From assembly GCA_046483565.1 (NCBI GenBank), contig JAWOCZ010000280.1, forward strand, positions 1 through 40,959: 40,959 bases of DNA. The letters are read 5' to 3'. The translations under genes and the position numbers were made by a program. Shown here piece by piece: positions 1 to 8,343 of this stretch. The stretch comes from T1Sed10-7 sp046483565 (GTDB lineage: Bacteria > Actinomycetota > Nitriliruptoria > Nitriliruptorales > Nitriliruptoraceae). Every line of letters begins with the position of its first letter. Position 1 is the first letter of the stretch. The notes below the pieces were generated by a model. The model was not told the origin of the DNA. It did not search any database and saw only the letters and a program-made list of their open reading frames with translations.

Positions 1-3000
1 GTCCGCACCGAGCAGGGCGGCCAGCAGGACGTCGTGGCCGGTCTTGAACCCGCCGTCGACGCGCAACTTGACCCGACCACGCAGACCGTTGTGCCGCAGG
101 GTCTGCTGCACCTCGGCGAGCCCGAGCTCCCAGGGCAGCCCGGCGTGCTGGATCGAGGACAGCGGGGACGCCCCCGTCCCGCCGTCGTTGCCCGAGATGT
201 GGATCGAGTCCGCCAGCGCCTTGACCACGCCGGCCGCGATCGTGCCGATCCCCGCTTCGGCGACCAGCTTCACGTCGACGAGGGCTTCGGGGTTGACCTG
301 CTTGAGGTCGAAGATCAGCTGCGCGAGGTCCTCGATCGAGTAGATGTCGTGGTGCGGGGGTGGGCTGATCAGCGTGACCCCCGGGGTGGTGTGCCGCAGG
401 CGTGCGATCTCGTCGGTGACCTTGTGGCCCGGGATCTGTCCGCCTTCGCCCGGCTTGGATCCCTGCGCGATCTTGATCTGCAGCAGGTGGGCGTTGGCGA
501 GGTACTCCGGGGTGACCCCGAAGCGTCCCGAGGCGACCTGCTTCATCCGGCAGTCGAGGTCGAGACCGCTCCAGCGCGTGCGGAAGCGGGCCGGGTCCTC
601 CCCGCCCTCGCCGGAGTTGGCCTTGCCACCGATCATGTTCAGCGCCGCCGCCAGCGTCTCGTGGGCCTCGGCCGACAGGGCGCCGTGGGACATCGCCCCG
701 GTGGAGAACCGGCGCGTGATGGCCGTGACGGGCTCGACCTCCTCCAGCGGGATCGCCGTCGCCGGGTTGCGGGGCGCGAGGAAGTCGCGCGGGTAGGCCG
801 CCGGTCGAGCCCGGACGGTGGCACTGAAGCGCTCGTACAGCTCGGTGCGCCCCTCGGCCGCCGCTGTGCGCAGCAGCCCCGCGGTCGTCCCGTCCACCTC
901 GTTGCCGACGCCGACGCCGTCGAGGCGGAAGGGCCCGGTGGCGGGAGAGCGCCCGAGACCGAGGACGTCGTGCAGCGCCTCGACGACCGGCTTGGACATG
1001 TCGTGGAACTCGCCACCCTTGCGCCACTTGATGATGCCCGGGCTGGGCAGGGTCGGCAGCTCCACCTCACCGTCGGGACCCGGCGCCGGGAACGCCTCGG
1101 CGTGCTGGGCGAGCACCTCGCTGGCCAGATCGGCCAGGTGCAGTCCCCCCAACGTCGAGGTGGTGCCGGTGAAGCAGGTCTCGATCACGTCGCTGCCGAG
1201 CCCGAGACACTCGAAGATCTGGGCGCTGCGGTAGCTGTCGAGGACGCTGATGCCCATCTTCGACATGATCTTGAGCACCCCGTCCTCGAGCGCGTTGCGG
1301 TAGCGCTCCTGGGCGACCGATGCGCTCGGGTTGTCCCCGCCGATGCGGCCCTCGTCGGCGAGGTCGGCGATGGTCTGCAGGACCAGCCGTGGCACGATCG
1401 CATCGGCTCCGTAGCCGAGCAGCGTCGCCGCGTCGTGGGTCTCACGGGCCTCGTCGGTCTCGGCGACCACGGAGGTGGCGGTGCGCAGGTTCTCGGCCAA
1501 CAGGCGCTGGTGGACCGCCCCGACGGCGAGCAGGATCGGGACCCGGACCCGCTCGGCGTCGACACCGACGTCGGAGACCACCACGACCCCGGCACCGGCG
1601 CGGACGTGCTCCACCGCCTCGTCACCGAGCCGGGCCAGCGCCGTCGCGAGCCCGTCGGGGCCCTCCACCACCGGGAAGGTCGCGTCCACGGCCTGTACGG
1701 CGAAGGGCAGGTCCGGGGACATGAACAGGCGCTGGAGCCCGTCCGGGTAGAGGAAGAACGACCCGAGCTCGACGAGATCCGCCGCGGCGCTCACCTCGGT
1801 GAGCACCGAGGCCCGCGGCCCCAGCAGCGTCCTGAGGCTCATCACCTCGGACTCGCGGTAGTGGTCGATCGGCGGGTTGGTCACCTGCGCGAAGCGCTGC
1901 TTGAGGAAGTGGGACACCGGGCGACGCACGTGGCTGAGCGCCTCGATCGGCGTGTCGTCCCCCATCGAGGAGGTCGTCTCCCGGCCCTGCGTCGCCATCG
2001 GACGCAGGATCGAGATGATCTCCTCCTTGGTGATGCCGTAGGCCAACTGCCGTTGGACCAGGTCGACGGGGATCCCCTCGATCGGACGTCCGGCGCTGAC
2101 CGGGATCAACCGTTCGGCCAACCAGTCGCCGTAGGGGGCATGCGCCCCGAGGCGCAGCTTGATCTCCCGGTCCTCCTGCAGCCCGCCCTCGGTCGGGTCG
2201 ACGCACAGCACCTGTCCGGGGCCCAGGCGCTCCCGCCGCACCGTGCCGCGGTGCTGGGGATGGTCGGTGGGCAGCGAGGTGGCGAGCGCACCGACCTCGG
2301 AGGAGGCCACCACGGTGCCGTCCTCGCAGACGTGGTAGCGCAGCGGTCGTAGCCCGTTGCGGTCGAGACCCGCACCGACCCGGATCCCATCGGTGAAGAT
2401 CAGCCCGGCGGGTCCGTCCCAGGGCTCGATCAGGCCGGAGTGGTAGCGGTAGAAGTCGTGCACCGACGGCTCGAGATCGCGGGCGCCTTCCCAGACCTGG
2501 GGCACCAGCATGGCCTGGGCGTGGCGGACGTCGCGGCCGCCGAGCACGAGCAGCTCGAGCGCAGCGTCCAGCTTGGCGGAGTCGGACTGGTCGTCGTCGA
2601 TCACCGGTGCCAGCAGCTCCGGCGTCGCCCAGTCGACGCCGTCCACCGACATGGCACCGGGGACGAACTGCCCCTCCCGGGCGCGCATCAGGTTGAGGTT
2701 GCCCTCGATGGTGTTGATCTCGCCGTTGTGGCACAGGGTCCGGAAGGGCTGCGCCCGCTCCCAGGAGGGTGCGGTGTTGGTGGAGAAGCGTGAGTGGTAG
2801 ATCGCCAACGCCGAGACGAACCGGGGGTCGCCGAGGTCGGGGTAGAAGGCGTCCAGCTGGTCCGCGTCGGCCATGGCCTTGTAGGTCACCGTCAGGAAGG
2901 AGCAGCTGGCGGCGTAGAAGCGCGCGCCGGCGGCTTCGGCGCCCTTGCGGGCGCGCCGGCGGACCCGGTAGGCGAGCCGTTCCGCCTCGCGATCGTCGAC

Positions 3001-3507
3001 CCCTGCGGGGCGCACCAGCACGGCCTGTTCCAGCGCCGGCTGACCGGCCAGGGCGATCTCGCCGATGGCCTCAGGATCGGTGGGCACCGTCCGGAAGCCG
3101 ACGAGCTGCACCCCCTCGGCGTCGCAGGCCGCGGCGAAGGCGTCCCGGGCCGCAGCCCGAGCCGCGCGATCAGCGTGATCGGCGCCAGCCTGCAGGAACA
3201 CCATCGCCAGCCCGGTGCGCGCGGGGTCGACCGCCCCGCCGCCGAGCTCGGCCGCCCAGACCGCCGCGAGCTCCCGGGGGATCTGGGTCAGGATCCCGGC
3301 ACCATCGCCCGACCGCGCATCAGCCGCGACCGCGCCACGGTGCTTGACCCCGCACAGCCCCTCGAGTGCCATCGCCACGATGCTGCGACGCGCCTGCCCG
3401 TCGACGTGGGCCACGAACCCGATGCCGCACGCGTCCCGCTCCGCAGCGGGATCGAAACCGCGCGACGGCGGGGTCGGCGTGGTCGGGGTGCGGTCGAGCT
3501 CGGCCAA
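1..3507 (-). CDS. gltB: Glutamate synthase large subunit, 5' part (gene runs off the left edge)
   Basis: Makes glutamate from glutamine and 2-oxoglutarate together with the small subunit GltD. The minus strand is open from a TTG start at 3507 to base 1 (1169 codons); full-length GltB is about 1500 residues. The start has GGAGG at 3515-3519, 7 nt upstream. Residue 27 is the conserved cysteine of ERDACGIGF, so a 26-residue propeptide should be cleaved to expose the Cys nucleophile of the class II amidotransferase domain. The stretch HSRFSTNTAPSWERAQPF and the HNGEINT motif follow. The synthase domain shows GGKANSGEGGEDP, the FMN-loop motif KQVASGRFGVTPEYL, GEGGQIPGHKV and HISGNDGGTGASP. The sequence ends before the 3Fe-4S cysteines and the C-terminal GXGXG domain, so those cannot be judged. 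A promoter and a 5' hairpin lie upstream. Confidence 0.96.
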   Translation of the reverse strand, partial: MAELDRTPTTPTPPSRGFDPAAERDACGIGFVAHVDGQARRSIVAMALEGLCGVKHRGAVAADARSGDGAGILTQIPRELAAVWAAELGGGAVDPARTGLAMVFLQAGADHADRAARAAARDAFAAACDAEGVQLVGFRTVPTDPEAIGEIALAGQPALEQAVLVRPAGVDDREAERLAYRVRRRARKGAEAAGARFYAASCSFLTVTYKAMADADQLDAFYPDLGDPRFVSALAIYHSRFSTNTAPSWERAQPFRTLCHNGEINTIEGNLNLMRAREGQFVPGAMSVDGVDWATPELLAPVIDDDQSDSAKLDAALELLVLGGRDVRHAQAMLVPQVWEGARDLEPSVHDFYRYHSGLIEPWDGPAGLIFTDGIRVGAGLDRNGLRPLRYHVCEDGTVVASSEVGALATSLPTDHPQHRGTVRRERLGPGQVLCVDPTEGGLQEDREIKLRLGAHAPYGDWLAERLIPVSAGRPIEGIPVDLVQRQLAYGITKEEIISILRPMATQGRETTSSMGDDTPIEALSHVRRPVSHFLKQRFAQVTNPPIDHYRESEVMSLRTLLGPRASVLTEVSAAADLVELGSFFLYPDGLQRLFMSPDLPFAVQAVDATFPVVEGPDGLATALARLGDEAVEHVRAGAGVVVVSDVGVDAERVRVPILLAVGAVHQRLLAENLRTATSVVAETDEARETHDAATLLGYGADAIVPRLVLQTIADLADEGRIGGDNPSASVAQERYRNALEDGVLKIMSKMGISVLDSYRSAQIFECLGLGSDVIETCFTGTTSTLGGLHLADLASEVLAQHAEAFPAPGPDGEVELPTLPSPGIIKWRKGGEFHDMSKPVVEALHDVLGLGRSPATGPFRLDGVGVGNEVDGTTAGLLRTAAAEGRTELYERFSATVRARPAAYPRDFLAPRNPATAIPLEEVEPVTAITRRFSTGAMSHGALSAEAHETLAAALNMIGGKANSGEGGEDPARFRTRWSGLDLDCRMKQVASGRFGVTPEYLANAHLLQIKIAQGSKPGEGGQIPGHKVTDEIARLRHTTPGVTLISPPPHHDIYSIEDLAQLIFDLKQVNPEALVDVKLVAEAGIGTIAAGVVKALADSIHISGNDGGTGASPLSSIQHAGLPWELGLAEVQQTLRHNGLRGRVKLRVDGGFKTGHDVLLAALLGAD

Positions 3508-3620
3508 CGGTGGACCTCCGGGGTCTCGAGGTCATCCCGCCATCAGCGGCGATGACCGGGGCGGTCGGGACGGCCGGCTGCGCGAGGCCGGCGGGAGCGC
3601 TCGAGGGCCGCGAACGCAGG

Positions 3621-3658
3621 AACGGCGCCCGCGGATCCCTCGGATCGCGAGCGCCGTT
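3621..3658 (-). promoter_or_regulatory. Stem-loop at the 5' end of the predicted gltB leader
   Basis: Arms 3621-3638 and 3642-3658 pair almost completely (one mismatch, one bulge) around a 3-base loop. The predicted transcription start for gltB (about 3662) would place this hairpin at the extreme 5' end of a leader of about 155 nt. It could protect the mRNA, act in attenuation, or terminate a plus-strand transcript, because the plus-strand side is followed by a T-rich run. Role not established. Confidence 0.45.
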
Positions 3659-3668
3659 GCTCTTCCTC

Positions 3669-3698
3669 AACGTACCGTCGGTCTCACGACGCTGTCCA
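3669..3698 (-). promoter_or_regulatory. Candidate gltB promoter
   Basis: On the minus strand TGGACA (3698-3693, five of six matches to TTGACA) is followed after 18 bp by TACGTT (3674-3669), a TANNNT-type -10. Expected start of transcription is near 3662. This is the best -35/-10 pair I found in the window. Confidence 0.5.
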
Positions 3699-3714
3699 TC
3701 CCGGTGGCGCGGCG

Positions 3715-3720
3715 TAGGCT
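3715..3720 (+). promoter_or_regulatory. Candidate -10 element for the crotonase gene
   Basis: TAGGCT lies 44 bases upstream of the GTG start at 3765. The same hexamer sits upstream of genes at 7305, 22413 and 36630. No convincing -35 is visible. Confidence 0.35.
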
Positions 3721-3764
3721 CCGGCGGACGACCGCTCCCCGCACCGCTGCCCCGGAGGTGCCGC

Positions 3765-4556
3765 GTGCCCGTGAACCTCGAGCGCCAGGACGACGGCGTG
3801 GCCGTCCTCACGCTGGACGACCCCGACCGCCGCAACGCGATGACGGCGGCGATGGGCGACGAGTTGGCGCGACGCTGCGACGAGCTGACCGCCGACGACG
3901 ACGTGCGGGTGGTCGTGCTGACCGGCACCCCACCGGCCTTCTCGGCCGGCGGCGACCTCGACATGCTCGAGGACCTGGCCCGCCGGGCCCGCGAGGAGCA
4001 CTTCGACGCCGGGCCCTTCATGCGGGCCTTCTACACCCGCTTCCTGCGGGTGGGCGAGTTGCCGGTCCCGGTGATCGCAGCGGTGAACGGGCACGCTGTC
4101 GGCGCCGGCTTGTGCGTGGCCCTGGCCGCGGACCTCAGGATCGTGTCGAGCTCCGCGAAGCTCGGCCTGAACTTCGCACGGCTCGGTCTCCACCCGGGCA
4201 TGGGCGGTTCCTGGTTCCTCCCCCGGCTCCTCGGACCGGAGCGCGCCGCCGCCTGGCTCTACACCGGAGCGCTGTACGACGGCGCGACCGCCACCGCGCA
4301 GGGGCTGGCGCTGGAGGCCGTGGAGGCCGAGGCGGTGCTGCCGCGCGCGCTGGAGCTCGCGTCGGAGATCGCGGCCTCCTCCCCCGTGGTCGTGCGTCAA
4401 CTGAAGCGCACCCTGACGGCTACCCCGCAGCTGGACCTGGCCACGGCCCTGGCCGGGGAGGCCGCTGCCCAGGCCGTCAGCTACGCCAGCGCCGACCTCG
4501 CCGAGGGGCTCGCCGCGGCGCGTGCCAAGCGGCCGGCACGATTCCCCGGCCACTGA
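3765..4556 (+). CDS. Enoyl-CoA hydratase/isomerase (crotonase) family protein
   Basis: 263 residues, the usual crotonase length. The GTG start at 3765 follows GGAGG (3754-3758) by 6 nt. The oxyanion-hole region SAGGDLDML (residues 60-68) and the second glycine motif VNGHAVGAG (107-115) are clear, as is HPGMGGSWFLPRLLG (143-157). The two glutamates that catalyse hydration in classical enoyl-CoA hydratase align with Cys117 and Phe137, so true hydratase activity is doubtful. It may be an isomerase, hydrolase or decarboxylase of the superfamily; the CoA substrate is unknown. The gene converges with the methylsuccinyl-CoA dehydrogenase-like gene with 7 bases between them, so a shared pathway is possible but not shown. 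Confidence 0.88.
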   Translation: MPVNLERQDDGVAVLTLDDPDRRNAMTAAMGDELARRCDELTADDDVRVVVLTGTPPAFSAGGDLDMLEDLARRAREEHFDAGPFMRAFYTRFLRVGELPVPVIAAVNGHAVGAGLCVALAADLRIVSSSAKLGLNFARLGLHPGMGGSWFLPRLLGPERAAAWLYTGALYDGATATAQGLALEAVEAEAVLPRALELASEIAASSPVVVRQLKRTLTATPQLDLATALAGEAAAQAVSYASADLAEGLAAARAKRPARFPGH

Positions 4557-4563
4557 CCGCGCC

Positions 4564-6225
4564 TCAGGCCGCCGGAGCCAGCTCCCGCGCGAGCAACCCG
4601 CGGGCGATCACCTTGAGCGCCAACACCTCGTCGGTGCCCTCGAAGATCGACAGGACCCGGGCGTCCACGAACAGGCGGCTGACCTCGTACTCCTCGGCGT
4701 AGCCGTAACCGCCGTGGAGCTGCTGCGCCTCACGGGTCACCCACTCCGCCGCCCGGCAGCCGAACTGCTTGACCTGACTGGCGGTGAGGGCCGCCTGCTG
4801 CTCGCCCCGGGCCAGCTCTCGGGCCACCTGGAACGACAGCGCCCGGCAGGCGGCCAGCGTCGCCGCCATCCGGGCGATGCGCACCCGGGTGAGCTGGAAC
4901 GCCGCGATCGGCTGGTCGAACACCCGACGCTCGCTGGTGTAGGTCACCGCCTGTTCGAGCGCCGCCTGCATGACACCCTGGGCCCGGGCGGCGGTCTGCA
5001 GCCGGGCGTTGGCGAAGGCCTGCATCTGCAGGTAGAAGCCGCGCCCGAGGCCCGCGTCCTCACCGATCAGCGCGTCTGCCGGGACCCGCCACCCCTCGAA
5101 GGACACCTCGAAGGAGTGCATGCCGCGGTAGCCGAGCGTCGGGATGGCGCGCGCGTCCATCCGCCCGCCGCCGACGCCGCCGACGGTGCCGTCCGGGTCC
5201 TGCTCGAAGGTGAAGTGGTGGCCACTGGCCGCCGGCTTCTCCACCACGAACAGGCTGAGGCCCTTGTGACCCAGCGAGCGATCGGGGTCGGTGCGGGCCA
5301 GCACCAGCAGGTACTCCGCCCGACCGGCGAAGGTGCACCAGGTCTTGACCCCGTCGAGCACCCAGTGGTCACCGTCGCGACGGGCCGTGGTCTTCACCCC
5401 GGCGACGTCGGACCCGTAGTCCGGTTCGGTCACCGCGACAGCGCACATCCGCTCACCGGAGGCGATGGCCGGCAGCCAGGTGGCCTTCTGGGCGTCGGTC
5501 CCACCCTTGAGGATCGCCGTACCGATGATCTCCGGACGGGTGATGAGGGAACCCGCCGCACCGAGCGACCCACGGGACAGCTCCTCGGTGACGAGCACCA
5601 TGTTCAGCAGCTCGTCCTCGCCACCGGTGGCGAAGCCACCGTGCTCCTCGGGGATGGACAGGGCGAAGCAACCGAGCTCCGCGAGACCGGAGATGATGTC
5701 CTCCGGGATGTCCTCGTCGGCGCGGTGGACGTGTTCGGCGATGGGCATCACCTTGTCCTCGGCGAAGCGCCGGAAGGTCGAACGGACCATCTCGAGGTCC
5801 TCATCGAGGTGGCGCGATCCTGCCTCGCCCGTGGCCAGGACCCGATCTCCCAGCTCGCCGAGCAGGGTCGTGTCCCGACCGGCGGCCAGCGCGTGGGCGA
5901 CCGCTGCCAGCGGATCGCGATCCAGACCGAAGTCTGCCTCCCGGCCGGCGATACGGGCCAGGAGGTCGGCCGCCACGTCGGCGGCGGCGACCAGCGCCAG
6001 CTGCGACTGCAACTCGTCGGGGTCCTGTTGCTGGCTCAGGGCTCGTGCCGCGACCAGGGACGAGGACAACGACGCCAGGTCGTAGGCGGCCGCCTGGTGT
6101 TCGTCGAGCCGGCCTCCATCGATCCGCCCGTCGACGGTGCAGACCGTGGCGAGGTGCCGGCTGGCCGTCTCCAGGGCGTCGGTCACCGCATCGACGAGGG
6201 TGTTGGCTTGGGCGAGTGCAGTCAC
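4564..6225 (-). CDS. mcd: Acyl-CoA dehydrogenase, probable (2S)-methylsuccinyl-CoA dehydrogenase
   Basis: 553 residues, longer than the usual 380-400 because of an N-terminal extension of about 150 residues. That layout is typical of methylsuccinyl-CoA dehydrogenase, which oxidises methylsuccinyl-CoA to mesaconyl-CoA in the ethylmalonyl-CoA pathway. The FAD-dependent core runs from about residue 155 to the end: VTEPDYGSDVAG (substrate/FAD loop), the GYRGMHSFEVSFEGWRVP segment, LHGGYGYAEEY, and the catalytic base Glu529 in IFEGTDEV. The GTG start at 6225 is preceded by a GAGGGGG ribosome site. No other ethylmalonyl-CoA pathway gene (ccr, ecm, mch) is in the window, so the assignment rests on architecture and motif memory. 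A general FadE-type dehydrogenase is the alternative. Confidence 0.78.
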   Translation of the reverse strand: MTALAQANTLVDAVTDALETASRHLATVCTVDGRIDGGRLDEHQAAAYDLASLSSSLVAARALSQQQDPDELQSQLALVAAADVAADLLARIAGREADFGLDRDPLAAVAHALAAGRDTTLLGELGDRVLATGEAGSRHLDEDLEMVRSTFRRFAEDKVMPIAEHVHRADEDIPEDIISGLAELGCFALSIPEEHGGFATGGEDELLNMVLVTEELSRGSLGAAGSLITRPEIIGTAILKGGTDAQKATWLPAIASGERMCAVAVTEPDYGSDVAGVKTTARRDGDHWVLDGVKTWCTFAGRAEYLLVLARTDPDRSLGHKGLSLFVVEKPAASGHHFTFEQDPDGTVGGVGGGRMDARAIPTLGYRGMHSFEVSFEGWRVPADALIGEDAGLGRGFYLQMQAFANARLQTAARAQGVMQAALEQAVTYTSERRVFDQPIAAFQLTRVRIARMAATLAACRALSFQVARELARGEQQAALTASQVKQFGCRAAEWVTREAQQLHGGYGYAEEYEVSRLFVDARVLSIFEGTDEVLALKVIARGLLARELAPAA

Positions 6226-6351
6226 GGGGTACCCCCTCTCCCGGCAGCCGCGTTCGGGATGAGCGCGGTGGCACGGGGACAGGTCACAGCCTGCCAGGCC
6301 GGGGGGAAAGCCACCAAGCCGACGCGCGCAGGCGCGCTCCCGCCCTGTCCG

Positions 6352-7305
6352 TCACGCGCGCTCCCGCGCGAAGACCGCGGCACCGATCGCGCCGCCCTCG
6401 TCGCCGAGCGCGGCCCGCACCAGCGTGACCTGCGGTGGCTGCAGGAACAGCAGCGGCGCCATGGCCGCCTCCAGGTCGGCGCGGAAGGGCTCGCCGAGCT
6501 TGTCGGCGAGGCCACCGCCGAGGACCACCACCTCGAGGTCCAGCAGGTTGACCACGCTGGCGATCCCGGCGGCGAGCGCCTCCACGGCCTCCCGAAGCAG
6601 TGCCGTGACGAGTGGATCCCCCTCTTCGAGGGCTGCCTTGAACACCCCCGAGGTGACCCGGTCCTTGCCCTTCTCCTGCGCGATCGCGAAGAGCCGGGTG
6701 GGGCGACCACCCGACATGGCCCGCTCCGCCGCCGTCTCCATCGCCCGACGTCCGGCGTAGGCCTCGACGCAGCCGCGTCGACCGCATCCGCACATCGCGC
6801 CGCCCTGGCGGACGATCATGTGGCCGAACTCGCCCGCGCCACCGTGGCTGCCCTCGAAGGGAGCGCCGTCGATCACCAGCCCGCCACCCACGCCGGTGCC
6901 CGCGTAGACCGTCAGCAGGTTGCTCGCACCCTGGGCCGCGCCGAGGCGGTGCTCCCCGATGGCGGCCGCCGTGACGTCGTTGATGACCGAGACGGGGGTG
7001 GACAGTTCCTCACCGAGCACCTCGGCCAGGGGGAACCGGTCGCGCACACCGCCGACGTTGGGCCCACCATCGATGGAGCCGTCGGTGACGATGCCGGGCG
7101 AGCCGACGCCGACCGCCTCCACGTCATCGAGGCCGATCCCGGCGTCCTCGGCCGCCTTCCTGGCCGCCTTGCGCAGTTCCTTGACGAGGCTCTCGACACC
7201 CCCGTCGGTGGGCGTCGCCCGCTTGGTGCTGCCGCGCACCTCCTCCCCGTCGAGGACCACGGCGTAGATGTTGGTGCCGCCAAGGTCGATCCCAACGCTG
7301 CTCAC
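6352..7305 (-). CDS. ROK family sugar kinase (glucokinase-like)
   Basis: 317 residues. ROK proteins are ATP-dependent sugar kinases or, with an added DNA-binding domain, repressors; this one starts directly with the phosphate-binding motif DLGGTN (residues 7-12), so it is an enzyme. Asp110 in VINDVTAAA is the expected catalytic base. GEFGHM (158-163, His162) and the zinc motif CGCGRRGC (Cys172, 174, 179) follow. Glucokinase is the commonest activity of this group, but the exact hexose cannot be read from the sequence. The GTG start at 7305 has a GAGAGGG site upstream and a TAGGCT -10 candidate at 7350-7355. The neighbours mcd and the EamA gene are not obviously related. Confidence 0.9.
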   Translation of the reverse strand: MSSVGIDLGGTNIYAVVLDGEEVRGSTKRATPTDGGVESLVKELRKAARKAAEDAGIGLDDVEAVGVGSPGIVTDGSIDGGPNVGGVRDRFPLAEVLGEELSTPVSVINDVTAAAIGEHRLGAAQGASNLLTVYAGTGVGGGLVIDGAPFEGSHGGAGEFGHMIVRQGGAMCGCGRRGCVEAYAGRRAMETAAERAMSGGRPTRLFAIAQEKGKDRVTSGVFKAALEEGDPLVTALLREAVEALAAGIASVVNLLDLEVVVLGGGLADKLGEPFRADLEAAMAPLLFLQPPQVTLVRAALGDEGGAIGAAVFARERA

Positions 7306-7349
7306 GGTCGCCCTCTCGTCCGTCCGCTCCGGTGCCCGTGTGTCGCGCC

Positions 7350-7355
7350 AGCCTA
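7350..7355 (-). promoter_or_regulatory. Candidate -10 element for the ROK kinase gene
   Basis: TAGGCT on the minus strand, 44 bases upstream of the GTG start. Identical to the hexamers at 3715, 22420 and 36601. No clear -35. Confidence 0.35.
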
Positions 7356-7425
7356 ACGGGCAGGGCGAGCAGGCCAGCGGCCGACGAGAGGGCCCGTACC
7401 GGAGGGCTCCTCGTCACAGGTGGGT

Positions 7426-8343
7426 TCATGGCCCACGACGGGCCGCGACCACCACGAGCCCGACGATCAGCAGGCCCGCCCCCGACCAGCCCGTCGGGCT
7501 GAGCCGCTCGCCGACCACCACGACCGCCAGGATCGTGGCGGCCAACGGCTCGGCCAGGGTCAGCGTCGTCACCGTCGGCGCGTCCAGGGCGGCCAACCCG
7601 CGGGCGAACAGCAGGTAGCCGAGGGCGGTGGTGGCGATCGTGAGCCACGCGGCGGTCGCGAAACCAGCCGGTGTGGCGACCCAGCCGGGATCGCCGACGA
7701 ACAGCATCGGCAGCAGCAGGAGCCCCGAACCGGTGAAGGTCAGGGCCACCGCGGAGGAGCCGTCGGCGCCGGCGGCGATCAGCCGCACCGACACGGTGGT
7801 GTAGGCGCCGTAGGCGGCGCCCGCGACCAGGCCGGCCGCGATGCCGGCGGTGCCCGGGTCCTGGCCGGCGTCGCCGGCTCCACCGTCCACCAGCAGTACC
7901 GCCGCCCCGGCCACGGTCGCCACCGTGGCGAACGCCCACCGCCGGCCTGGCCGGCGGCCGGCCAGCAGGGCGAACGAGCCGGCCCACATCGGCGCGCTGC
8001 CGATCGCGATCAGGGTGCCGAGGGCGACGCCCACGGCGCGGACCCCGGTGAGGTAGCCGAGCTGGAAGACCGTGATCGAGACCGCGGCCCCGGCGACGGC
8101 CCAGGGCGCGCCGGTCACGGCAGCCCGGATGCGTGGCCACCGGCCCACCACGAGCAGCACCAGCACCAGGACGAGGCCGCCACCGAGGCTGCGGACCGCC
8201 GCCACGCTGGCCGGCGCGGCGGTCGGCGCACCGAGCTCCTGTGCGGTCCCGATGGTCCCCCACAGTGCCGCCGCACCCACAACCGACCAGGTCGCCGCAC
8301 GCCGGCCGGGGACCGACCGACCACGACCGTGTTCAGGCGTCAC
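7426..8343 (-). CDS. EamA/DMT superfamily transporter
   Basis: 305 residues made almost entirely of hydrophobic segments, about ten predicted membrane helices in two five-helix halves, as in drug/metabolite transporters of the EamA family. The conserved glycine-rich segments LWGTIGTAQ near the N-terminus and AEPLAATILAVVVVGE in the second half fit. The substrate is unknown; exporters of amino acids or metabolites are typical. The GTG start overlaps the end of the upstream oxidoreductase gene by 11 bases, with no obvious ribosome site, which suggests translational coupling. It is the last gene of a three-gene unit with the thioesterase and the oxidoreductase. Confidence 0.88.
   Translation of the reverse strand: MTPEHGRGRSVPGRRAATWSVVGAAALWGTIGTAQELGAPTAAPASVAAVRSLGGGLVLVLVLLVVGRWPRIRAAVTGAPWAVAGAAVSITVFQLGYLTGVRAVGVALGTLIAIGSAPMWAGSFALLAGRRPGRRWAFATVATVAGAAVLLVDGGAGDAGQDPGTAGIAAGLVAGAAYGAYTTVSVRLIAAGADGSSAVALTFTGSGLLLLPMLFVGDPGWVATPAGFATAAWLTIATTALGYLLFARGLAALDAPTVTTLTLAEPLAATILAVVVVGERLSPTGWSGAGLLIVGLVVVAARRGP

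Noticed and set aside
34..2352. A 772-codon open frame on the plus strand opposite gltB
   Set aside because: Extreme GC content keeps antisense frames open. The translation is Arg/Asp/Gly/Val-rich with no domain, while the minus strand has clear gltB motifs throughout.
3636..3668. The 10-codon frame upstream of gltB as an attenuator leader peptide
   Set aside because: It would lie upstream of the predicted transcription start, has no Glu/Gln codon run and no ribosome site. Noted only as part of the leader finding.
4522..7356. A 944-codon plus-strand frame opposite mcd and the ROK kinase
   Set aside because: It spans two recognisable genes on the other strand and the gap between them; low-complexity His/Asp/Arg composition. 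An artefact of codon third positions.
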